From positions 1-44,316 of the forward strand of contig CAIQQO010000485.1 in assembly GCA_903873965.1 (NCBI GenBank): DNA of 44,316 nucleotides, in the 5' to 3' direction. A program made the translations under genes and the position numbers. The stretch comes from an uncultured bacterium. GTDB lineage: Bacteria; Chloroflexota; Anaerolineae; J036; Brachytrichaceae. Under the pieces are notes generated by a model. The model was not told where the DNA came from. It did no database searches and worked only from the letters and a program-made list of their open reading frames with translations. Positions 1 to 6,896 of the stretch are shown in pieces. How positions within the stretch are numbered: the stretch's first letter is position 1; every line of letters starts with the position of its first letter.

Positions 1-1
1 C

Positions 2-709
2 GGCCCGGGCGGACACGGCTCTATGCCCATGCATGGCGGTGCGATGGCCAGGTTGGCGCAGTTGCTTCATAAGCTTGATACCACCCGTCTGCCCGTGCGC
101 ATCACACCGGCAGCACAGGTCATGTGCGAGGCTGTCGCGTCTGGCATGCCTTCACCGCTGGATGCCATGGTGCGCAACGTGCTCGATCCTGCCCAGACAG
201 ACATGATCCTCGACGCACTCGGTGAAGCCGGTCGCAACTTCGACCCTTTGTTGCACAACACCGTTAACGCCACCATCGTTCGCGGCGGCGACAAGATCAA
301 CGTGATCCCGAGTGAAATCACGGTCATGCTCGATGGACGCATGGTTCCCGGTGCGCGTCCGGCAGACATACTTGCCGAACTGCGCCAGGTATGCGGCGAC
401 GAGGTTGAGTTTGTCGTTGAACGTTTTGACGAAGGGCCACCCGCGCCCGACATGGGCTGGTTCGACATGCTTACGACCATCCTGCGCGAAACCGATCCCG
501 ACACCATCACTGTGCCATACATGCTCAGCGGCGTGACGGATGCGCGCTTCTTCACAAAGCTCGGTATCCAGACGTATGGCTTCCTGCCAATCCCTGCGCC
601 GATAACCTTCGAGTTCGCGCGCACCATCCACGCTGCCGATGAACGCATCCCGGTCAACGCCACCGCGTATGGCGCTGATTGTCTCTACAAGGCTCTGCAA
701 AGGGCTTAA
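2..709 (+). CDS. M20-family metallopeptidase / deacylase (5'-truncated by the window edge)
   Basis: The frame is open from base 2, so the first residues seen (GPGGHGSMP) belong to a protein that begins upstream; 235 residues are visible. GGHGSMP is the conserved entry into the dimerisation (lid) domain of M20 zinc peptidases (ArgE/DapE/CPG2/ACY1 group). The lid domain follows, including the basic IPSEITVMLDGRMVPG strand. The C-terminal part of the catalytic domain carries IHAADERIPV, whose His is the usual last metal ligand. The other metal ligands lie outside the window. Family members hydrolyse N-acyl or peptide bonds of small substrates; the substrate cannot be told from this half. It runs 22 bp ahead of the ABC-F gene on the same strand. 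Confidence 0.88.
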   Translation, partial: GPGGHGSMPMHGGAMARLAQLLHKLDTTRLPVRITPAAQVMCEAVASGMPSPLDAMVRNVLDPAQTDMILDALGEAGRNFDPLLHNTVNATIVRGGDKINVIPSEITVMLDGRMVPGARPADILAELRQVCGDEVEFVVERFDEGPPAPDMGWFDMLTTILRETDPDTITVPYMLSGVTDARFFTKLGIQTYGFLPIPAPITFEFARTIHAADERIPVNATAYGADCLYKALQRA

Positions 710-731
710 TACTTGAGTTGACTAGCACCTT

Positions 732-2363
732 ATGAGCCATATCCGCCTGAAAGCCGTCACCAAACGCTACGATGACACCGTTGTGCTGCGCAACATCTTC
801 TTTACGTTGAGCGCCGGCGAACGCGTCGGGCTGATCGGCAAGAACGGCGCCGGCAAGACCACGCTGCTCAAGCTCATCCTCAACCTCGAAGAACCCAGCG
901 AAGGTACGGTTGAGATCGACGCCGGTCTGCGCATCGGGTACTTCTCGCAGTTCTCCGAGTTGAACGGGCAGAAATCGGTGCACGATGTGCTCATCGAGTC
1001 ATGCGCCGATATCTTCGCGGTCGAAACCGAGTTGAACGACATCGCAACTGCGCTCGAAGAGACGACCAACCCGGAGGCACTCGACACGCTGCTGCACCGC
1101 CAGATGGCGCTGCTCGATATCATGGATCAGCGCGATGGCTGGAACACCCAGAACCGCATCGACACGGTGCTCAGCAAGCTCGGATTTGAAGCTTCCGATC
1201 GCGTTCGCCCCATCGACCAGCTCTCCGGCGGGTGGCGCAACCGCGCCGCATTGGCCAAAATCCTGCTCGAAGCGCCCGATGTCCTGCTCATGGATGAACC
1301 CACCAACTTCCTCGACATCGAAGGCGTGGCCTGGCTGGAGCAGTGGTTCACCAACCTCGGAGCGCGCGGCTCACTCATCATTGTGTCGCACGATCGCAGC
1401 TTTCTCGACAACGTCGTCACGCGCATTGTCGAAGTCGAGAACTATGGCCTGCAGGAATACCCCGGCGACTTCAGCACGTACATCCGCGAGAAAACGCGCC
1501 GCTACAAAACGCTTGAACGCCAGTTCGAACACGAAGAAGAGTTGCTCATCTTCGAAAATGAGGCCATCTCCGACCGGCGCGAAGCGATCAAGAACCCGAG
1601 TGAAGCCCTCAAACGACGGCTGGCCAATGTCAAAAAGAAGGTGGAACCCAAGCCGGTCGACCGTATCATCACCAGCATCTACGATCGGCTGCACGTATCT
1701 GAGAACCTCATCGCCATCGAGCGGTTATCGAAGGCGTATGGATCGCGCGTCCTTTTCCGCGATCTCTCCTTTGATGTACATCGCGGCGACCGCATCGCGA
1801 TTGTCGGGCCGAACGGCTGCGGCAAGAGCACGTTGCTCAAAGTCCTTGTCGGTTTGGAGCAGGCCGACAGCGGGCAGTTTGTGCAGGGCAAGAACACACC
1901 CTATTGCTACTACAACGAAATCTTCGACACGCTTGATCTGAAAGACACGGTGACGCACGCGATCAACATCTTCGGGCTGGGCTACCTGGCGCCGCGTAAA
2001 CAGGTCAACCGCCTGCTGACGTTGCTGCGCTTCAGCGAAATGGACCTCAACCAACAGATCGGGACACTCTCCGGCGGACAACGCGCCCGCCTGGCGTTGG
2101 CCAAATGCCTGCTCTCCGGCGATCCACTGCTCATCCTCGACGAACCGACCAATTACCTCGACATGACCAGCATCCAGGTCATGGAGCGCGCCCTGGTCAA
2201 CTTCCCCGGCGCGGTCATCGTCGCCAGCCACGACCGCTTCTTCATCGACAAAATCGCCACACAGTTGATGGTATTTGAAGGCAACGGGAACATCCGCCAG
2301 GTGCATAGCAACTGGACATTGTGGCAGGCCTCACAGAGCGGGCGCCGCTATACGCAGGAATAG
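732..2363 (+). CDS. ABC-F family ATPase (ribosome-associated type)
   Basis: The 543-residue soluble protein has two ABC ATPase domains in one chain and no membrane segments, as in EttA/Uup/YheS/Vga-type ABC-F proteins. Domain 1 has Walker A GKNGAGKTT near residue 36, signature LSGGW near 165 and Walker B LLMDEPTNF near 185. A charged linker (about 250-310) follows. Domain 2 has Walker A GPNGCGKST, signature LSGGQRARL and LLILDEPTNYLD. Both switch-like SHDR sequences are present. ABC-F proteins bind the ribosome and modulate translation or antibiotic sensitivity; which subtype this is cannot be fixed by eye. The ATG at 732 lacks a clear Shine-Dalgarno. The gene ends 33 bp from the converging fucosidase gene. 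Confidence 0.93.
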   Translation: MSHIRLKAVTKRYDDTVVLRNIFFTLSAGERVGLIGKNGAGKTTLLKLILNLEEPSEGTVEIDAGLRIGYFSQFSELNGQKSVHDVLIESCADIFAVETELNDIATALEETTNPEALDTLLHRQMALLDIMDQRDGWNTQNRIDTVLSKLGFEASDRVRPIDQLSGGWRNRAALAKILLEAPDVLLMDEPTNFLDIEGVAWLEQWFTNLGARGSLIIVSHDRSFLDNVVTRIVEVENYGLQEYPGDFSTYIREKTRRYKTLERQFEHEEELLIFENEAISDRREAIKNPSEALKRRLANVKKKVEPKPVDRIITSIYDRLHVSENLIAIERLSKAYGSRVLFRDLSFDVHRGDRIAIVGPNGCGKSTLLKVLVGLEQADSGQFVQGKNTPYCYYNEIFDTLDLKDTVTHAINIFGLGYLAPRKQVNRLLTLLRFSEMDLNQQIGTLSGGQRARLALAKCLLSGDPLLILDEPTNYLDMTSIQVMERALVNFPGAVIVASHDRFFIDKIATQLMVFEGNGNIRQVHSNWTLWQASQSGRRYTQE

Positions 2364-2395
2364 GCGCGCACCGACTGGAAAGCCGTGAAGCCCGG

Positions 2396-3823
2396 CTATG
2401 CGCCAGTGACATCCATCACCAGCACCGATACATCCGGATCAGGCGGATGCTGAGGAACAGTGATTTCCAGACGCTGCCCCGCCAGTGTAAATACCAATGG
2501 TGTACCTGCGTACAGTCTGACGGTTTGCACTGAACCGACAAAAGGTTCGATAACGAGCTTGTTGTTAGCTGGCCATTCGAAAATAAGCAGGTAGATGCTA
2601 TCGCCCTTACGCGTGGCCTGCCCCCAGCCCAACTCATGCATAGGGGTATATGTACACCCATAAATGGCCTCGGGATAGGATTGTAACCATCGGCCAATGT
2701 ACCGCAAGCGCTCGATAGCCTCGGTTGGAAAGGTGCCAAGGCTGGTTGGTCCAACGTTGAGAAGGTAATTCCCGCCTCGGCTGACCACGTTTACCAGGTT
2801 GTTCAGGAGGGTTTGCGGCGTTTTCCAGTTTGTCTCACTTGGATTGTAGGACCAGCTACGACCCAGAGTCATGCAGGTTTCCCACGGTTGAAATCGTTCC
2901 GCCGAAGGATATGGTTCCTGGGCAACCGGGGTTAATTCCAACTCGCCTGTGCCGTATTTCTGTAACTGCTTACGGATGAGGCCGCGAATCCCCGGGATAT
3001 TGAACAGGAACGTGATGAGGCGAAAAAATCTATCGCCACCGGGATCATTTCCCGATGGAGGTTTGCCTGTGCGTACGGGGATACCATTCCGGGGGATAAA
3101 CTGCTCAGGAGTGACGAAATCATACCCATCGCCCAACCGGTCATTGATTAAGGTATTCGGGCTGAGGTCATGGATCAACTTATGAAAGCGCACCGGATCA
3201 TACTTGGTATGGTTGGCCAGACCGTCAAACCATAGAACCCTCACATCACCATAATCTGTAAGGAGCTTCCGGATGTGGCTTGCCATATAGTCCAAATAGT
3301 CGCCCCATTCCTTGCGCTTAGGTTCGCCCAGCCAATTGCGGGTGGCTGATTTTGTGGTGTCCCGGTATCCAGGATGATGCATATCTGGGGGCGAATAGTA
3401 AAACCCCAGGGGCATGCCGGCTTTTGCGCACGCTTCTGCCAGTTCCTTGCAGATATCCCTGCAGAATGGGGTATTGGTGATCTTGTACTGGGTACCCGGT
3501 GCATCAAACATACAGAAACCATCATGATGCTTGGCGGTAAACACCATATAGCGCATCCCGGCTTCACGGGCTGTATGCACCCAGGCCTCTGCATCAAAAT
3601 CCACCGGGTTGAATTGACCAGGCAAGGCAACATACTCACTTTCTGTTATCCTGGTTTGTGTTCCAAACATGACCTCAGACAGTTCGGGAGCCATAATCGG
3701 CCATGAGGCTTCCACGCCGGCAACTGAATAGGCGCCCCAGTGTATGAACATTCCAAACTTGGCTTCTCGATACCACGCCAATGTTTGCTGCCTGATAGGC
3801 GCCTGGCTGCGTTGTTGTTCCAT
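2396..3823 (-). CDS. alpha-L-fucosidase, GH29 family
   Basis: The start is set at the ATG 3823 (MEQQRSQAPIR), 475 residues, because AGAGGA lies about 9 bp upstream; a longer reading from 3868 would run into the upstream gene. The N-terminal REAKFGMFIHWGAYSV and VFTAKHHDGFCMF are hallmark GH29 (beta/alpha)8-barrel motifs, and VRVLWFDGL supplies the likely nucleophile Asp. A C-terminal beta-sandwich follows. GH29 enzymes release L-fucose from glycans with retention of configuration. No signal peptide is visible, so it probably acts in the cytoplasm on imported oligosaccharides. It is the last gene of a three-gene minus-strand run. Nothing links it directly to its chrB-like neighbour. Confidence 0.93.
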   Translation of the reverse strand: MEQQRSQAPIRQQTLAWYREAKFGMFIHWGAYSVAGVEASWPIMAPELSEVMFGTQTRITESEYVALPGQFNPVDFDAEAWVHTAREAGMRYMVFTAKHHDGFCMFDAPGTQYKITNTPFCRDICKELAEACAKAGMPLGFYYSPPDMHHPGYRDTTKSATRNWLGEPKRKEWGDYLDYMASHIRKLLTDYGDVRVLWFDGLANHTKYDPVRFHKLIHDLSPNTLINDRLGDGYDFVTPEQFIPRNGIPVRTGKPPSGNDPGGDRFFRLITFLFNIPGIRGLIRKQLQKYGTGELELTPVAQEPYPSAERFQPWETCMTLGRSWSYNPSETNWKTPQTLLNNLVNVVSRGGNYLLNVGPTSLGTFPTEAIERLRYIGRWLQSYPEAIYGCTYTPMHELGWGQATRKGDSIYLLIFEWPANNKLVIEPFVGSVQTVRLYAGTPLVFTLAGQRLEITVPQHPPDPDVSVLVMDVTGA

Positions 3824-3840
3824 CTTCGGTCCTCTTGAGA

Positions 3841-4272
3841 TCAGTTCGTTGCCTGCAATCGGCACCATGCGTACAACGCGTCGTACACCTCAAACTGTTG
3901 CAGCAGGTTCTCCATGTCATTCGGGAAACGCAAGCTGAATCCGGTCGCAATAGCCTCCAGCCCACGCGCGATCGGATCGCTGTCGATATCGGCAGCCACA
4001 TCGGCCGCATGCACAATTCTGGATAACCGCACCAATCCAGGATCAGTCAACCCATACTTAAGCATGATCGATTCAAACGAGCAGCGCCCTTCGTGATGCC
4101 CCAACTCAACATCTGGAGCGTCGAACGGCAGCGCGCCGGTCTCGCGCGCGACAATCTCAATCTGGTTCTTCGGGACAAAGAGAAACTCGGCTTCGTTATC
4201 CACAAAGCGCGTGATCAACCATGGACACGCAACGCGATCCACATGCACATGCGAACGGGTAATCCATTTCAT
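3841..4272 (-). CDS. stand-alone ChrB C-terminal domain protein (chromate-resistance associated)
   Basis: The 143-residue protein starts MKWITRSHVHVDRVACPWLI and continues with RFVDNEAEFLFVP, the signature opening of the ChrB C-terminal domain (PF09828 type). HHEGRCSFE and IVHAADVA are further conserved pieces. Classical ChrB is about 300 residues with an N-terminal regulatory domain and sits beside the chromate pump ChrA. Here only the C-terminal domain is present and no chrA is in view. A Shine-Dalgarno (AAGGAGG) stands just before the ATG at 4272. The stop lies 15 bp before the fucosidase ATG, so the two are probably co-transcribed. Family assignment is firm; a role in chromate resistance is not established from context. 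Confidence 0.85.
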   Translation of the reverse strand: MKWITRSHVHVDRVACPWLITRFVDNEAEFLFVPKNQIEIVARETGALPFDAPDVELGHHEGRCSFESIMLKYGLTDPGLVRLSRIVHAADVAADIDSDPIARGLEAIATGFSLRFPNDMENLLQQFEVYDALYAWCRLQATN

Positions 4273-4292
4273 AGCAGCCTCCTTTTCGGTTT

Positions 4293-5144
4293 TTAGATAT
4301 GCCTGTCGATAAAATCAAGCACACGTTTGACATTGGCTGGCGTTTCGAACATTGGATCAGCGTGCCGCGCGCCTTCCAGTAAATCCAGCAACACCATCTC
4401 ACGGCCAATCGCCATCTCCAGCAGCTCTGCAAAGTGGATGGACTGCAACGTCGGCACAAGGTTATCCTTCGTCCCATGCTGCAACAAAAATGGCGGCGCA
4501 GATGGGCTGATGTAGGTCTCCGGGTTGGCCGCCTTGACCAGTTCCGGCACACTTCCAATCGGCGCACCCAAAAGCAGCGACTCAGGCGAATCGGCATCGG
4601 CATGCAACCCATCACCCGGCTTTAATCCATATGCACTCACCTGTTCATCCATCTTCAGGAAGTCGGTCACCGGGTACCACGCCACAACCGCCTGCACGTT
4701 GCACGGTTGATCGGGATTGCCCAGGCTCAGGTCTTCCAGTTCACGCGCACGGGCAGACACGCCAGCAAACAGCGACAGGTAGCCGCCGGCTGAATCACCC
4801 CATGTCGCGATGCGTTGTGGGTCAAATCCATACTGTGCGGCGTTAGCCCTTATCCAGCGGATGGCCGCTTTAACATCGTGTATCTGAGCAGGAAAAAGAG
4901 CCTCTCCGCTCAACCGGTAATTAATCGAGACGACGGCATAACCTCGTTTCAACCCTTCCAGCACAGGCAGATGAGCACCACCGGCTTTGTCGCCGGACCG
5001 AAACGCACCGCCATGAATATGCACAATGACGCGGTAAGGGGCATTCCCCGCTGCGGGGAGATAAATATCGAGCTTTTGCGCGGGCGAGCGATCGGCATAC
5101 ACAATATCCTGCGCGGTAGATTTGATTTGGTTGGGATTTACCAT
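4293..5144 (-). CDS. alpha/beta-hydrolase, HSL-type esterase
   Basis: The ATG at 5144 (MVNPNQIKST, 283 residues) was chosen because GGAG lies 8-9 bp upstream; the open frame extends further to 5483, but that part has no recognisable homology and overlaps the divergent gene. HIHGGAFRSGDK is the oxyanion-hole HGG motif of hormone-sensitive-lipase-like esterases. WGDSAGGYLS carries the nucleophile Ser (GxSxG). QHGTKDNLVP supplies the Asp and GARHADPMF the His of the triad. Such enzymes hydrolyse short-chain carboxylic esters; the natural substrate is unknown. No signal peptide is seen. It leads the esterase / chrB-domain / fucosidase run and has a perfect 8-bp hairpin just ahead of its ribosome-binding site. 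Confidence 0.9.
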   Translation of the reverse strand: MVNPNQIKSTAQDIVYADRSPAQKLDIYLPAAGNAPYRVIVHIHGGAFRSGDKAGGAHLPVLEGLKRGYAVVSINYRLSGEALFPAQIHDVKAAIRWIRANAAQYGFDPQRIATWGDSAGGYLSLFAGVSARARELEDLSLGNPDQPCNVQAVVAWYPVTDFLKMDEQVSAYGLKPGDGLHADADSPESLLLGAPIGSVPELVKAANPETYISPSAPPFLLQHGTKDNLVPTLQSIHFAELLEMAIGREMVLLDLLEGARHADPMFETPANVKRVLDFIDRHI

Positions 5145-5157
5145 TATGTTTCTCCAA

Positions 5158-5178
5158 AGATTCCGTTGTGCGGAATCT
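5158..5178 (-). promoter_or_regulatory. 8-bp perfect inverted repeat in the esterase leader
   Basis: AGATTCCG and CGGAATCT form a perfect 8-bp dyad around a 5-nt loop, lying immediately upstream of the GGAG ribosome-binding site of the esterase gene and between it and the divergent YdeI-like gene. It could be an RNA hairpin that affects ribosome access or a DNA operator. There is no T-run, so it is not a terminator. Confidence 0.4.
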
Positions 5179-5213
5179 AGCATCCGGAAGTACAAGTGAT
5201 AATACACCACAGG

Positions 5214-5675
5214 ATGAGCGCACAAACTTTTACTGCGACAGTCACGGTTTTGAATGGCAAAGTGGTTATCGTGCTCCCCTTCGATCCCAACACCACCTGG
5301 AGCCCCAAGGAACGTCACCACGTCAACGGCACGATCGATGAGCATAGCCTGCGTGGCCCGCTCATATACGCCGAGGGCGACGACCGCTATTACTTCGTAC
5401 TTGGCCTCGCCTTCTTGCGCGATACCAAGATCGAACCCGGACGTCAAGTGTTGGTCACGCTGGCGCCCGAAGGACCACTGCAAAGCAATGCGGCGCCGGA
5501 CATCGCGGCTGCCTTCTCGACCGCGCCCGCTGCACTCACCTTCTTTGAAGCACTGCCGACGTTCTACCGCAAAAACTACATGCGTTGGATCGATAGCGCC
5601 AAACGCCCCGCAACACGCGCGGCGCGCATCGCGGAAATGATCGTTCTACTCAAGGACGGCAAGCGCGAACGTTGA
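5214..5675 (+). CDS. YdeI/OmpD-associated family protein (DUF1905-type)
   Basis: The 153-residue protein from ATG 5214 (an in-frame GTG at 5196 is the alternative) has two recognisable parts. The N-terminal 90-100 residues form a small beta-barrel-like DUF1905 domain (TFTATVTVLNGKVVIVLPF and following). The C-terminal YdeI/OmpD-associated segment has ALPTFYRKNYMRWIDSAKR followed by the Arg-rich helix TRAARIAEMIVLLKDGK. The biochemical role is unknown; distant relatives were named for bacteriocin protection or OmpD association, and that should not be read as function here. It is divergent from the esterase and shares a 69-bp intergenic region with it. Confidence 0.8.
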   Translation: MSAQTFTATVTVLNGKVVIVLPFDPNTTWSPKERHHVNGTIDEHSLRGPLIYAEGDDRYYFVLGLAFLRDTKIEPGRQVLVTLAPEGPLQSNAAPDIAAAFSTAPAALTFFEALPTFYRKNYMRWIDSAKRPATRAARIAEMIVLLKDGKRER

Positions 5676-5690
5676 CGCGCAGAAACAAGC

Positions 5691-5855
5691 ATGTTGACCA
5701 TCGCCGCAGTAACCCAGGTCATCCAGTTCATCATCGCGCCAGTCATGATGGTTAGCACTTGTGGCTTGCTCCTGAATGGCATCGTGCAACAATATGCGTC
5801 CGTAGATGAGAGGTTGCGGAGCATGATGAGGCTCTGCGATATGGTCATCGGTTGA
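5691..5855 (+). pseudogene. truncated DUF2721-like membrane protein gene
   Basis: A 54-codon frame from ATG 5691 reads VIQFIIAPVMMVSTCGLLL then QQYASVDERLRSM. This matches the start of DUF2721 proteins: a membrane helix with the APV.MVSTCG-type motif, then the Y..V.DR.R motif. Family members have about 130-150 residues with further helices. Here the frame stops at 5855, and none of the three frames up to the next gene (5960) resumes the protein. It therefore looks like a 3'-deleted remnant rather than a simple frameshift. It lies 15 bp after the YdeI-like gene. The family match is from memory of the motif. Confidence 0.55.
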
Positions 5856-5959
5856 TCAGACCCAGTGGCCAGACTACAGCACGCATTCGCGGATATTTCA
5901 CCGCGCAGACTGCATTGCACTCACCATTTACTGGTAGCATCACCGCAGAGGAAATGTAA

Positions 5960-6424
5960 ATGAACTTGATTGGCGCAATTGTCGCGGGCATCGTGGCCAC
6001 CGGACTGATGAGCCTGGCGCTGGCTGGCGCGCCGCGCATGGCAATGCCGAAGATAGATTTTGTCGGGCTGCTAGGCACACTTTTCAGCACGCGTGAAAAC
6101 CGCATCGTGGGGTGGGTGATGCACTTTGCGTTGGGCATTCTCTTCGCGGTAATCTACGCTGCAGTGTGGTCATTGGGTATCATGTCGCCTGGCGTGACAG
6201 AGGGTCTTGTGCTGGGCATCGCCCATTGGTTGATCACAGGCTTCCTGGTTGGGCTACTCTCCGCCATACATGTCGGCATACGCTCCGGCGCCGCTAAAGA
6301 CCCCGGCCGCTACCTGCGCAACCTCGACGCCAGCATGGGCTTTTTCGGCGGGTTAATGTCACACCTGATCTACGGGCTGACAGTCGGGCTGGTGTATCAC
6401 TTTTTCGAGTTGATCCTGAGTTGA
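5960..6424 (+). CDS. small four-helix membrane protein, function unknown
   Basis: The 154-residue hydrophobic protein starts at ATG 5960, with GAGGA 8-10 bp upstream. Predicted membrane segments lie near residues 3-22, 45-70, 78-102 and 125-150. Short polar loops include the Arg-containing STRENRIVGW and a basic loop around GIRSGAAKDPGRY. It resembles small uncharacterised membrane proteins of Chloroflexota and Actinobacteria. I cannot name a function. It converges with the next gene, with a 24-bp gap. Confidence 0.7.
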   Translation: MNLIGAIVAGIVATGLMSLALAGAPRMAMPKIDFVGLLGTLFSTRENRIVGWVMHFALGILFAVIYAAVWSLGIMSPGVTEGLVLGIAHWLITGFLVGLLSAIHVGIRSGAAKDPGRYLRNLDASMGFFGGLMSHLIYGLTVGLVYHFFELILS

Positions 6425-6448
6425 GGCCAATATCCGGCGCTTGACAAT

Positions 6449-6883
6449 CTACTGCTCAGGCACGAGTAAAGCATGGATGACATCAAAGGCCAACAACAGT
6501 GCGCCTTGAAAGACAATGCCCCAGCCCATGCCGCTTAACGAGGATTTCTTCTTGCCGAGCGTCCGCGCCAGACTGTGTCCGCCAACCATGTACAACACAT
6601 CGAGGACGGCATTAACCCATAGCACCAGGCGCAGGTTATGCGCCTCTTTGCGAACCACGACGGGCTCATCTGGTTTGAGCAACTGAGCGCGACGCTTCTC
6701 AGTCGCGCGTCCGCCAAAGATGGCTATCGCAAAGTTAATGACGGCCCAACCCATGTTCTGGCTGCCAAACCCGCGCCACCACGGCGTACCCTTCTTCAAC
6801 AATACGACACCCAGTGCCACGTTCGCCAGATTCCACGCCAACAGCCTCCGCGTTAACGCGCGATAAAAGTTCCAAATACCCAT
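6449..6883 (-). CDS. small membrane protein of unknown function (DUF6992-like)
   Basis: The ATG at 6883 (MGIWNFYRALTRRLLAWNLA, 144 residues) is preferred because GAGGT lies 8-10 bp before it, inside the end of the upstream gene; this implies translational coupling with the GAF-HTH gene. Four hydrophobic segments occur (about 18-38, 45-65, 88-108 and 120-140). The polar stretches RATEKRRAQLLKPDEP and GKKKSS lie between helices. The pattern of an N-terminal amphipathic Trp-rich helix, then helix pairs around QNMGWAVINFAIA, is similar to DUF6992 proteins, but this is a tentative match. No catalytic motif is visible. Confidence 0.65.
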   Translation of the reverse strand: MGIWNFYRALTRRLLAWNLANVALGVVLLKKGTPWWRGFGSQNMGWAVINFAIAIFGGRATEKRRAQLLKPDEPVVVRKEAHNLRLVLWVNAVLDVLYMVGGHSLARTLGKKKSSLSGMGWGIVFQGALLLAFDVIHALLVPEQ

Positions 6884-6896
6884 GCGTAATACCTCT

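Noticed and set aside
2364-2395. Terminator between the ABC-F and fucosidase genes
   Set aside because: The 32-bp gap has no stem with a T-run.
4293-5483. Longer esterase reading (396 codons)
   Set aside because: The first 113 codons overlap the divergent YdeI-like gene antisense, contain no conserved motif, and a good ribosome-binding site precedes the internal ATG at 5144.
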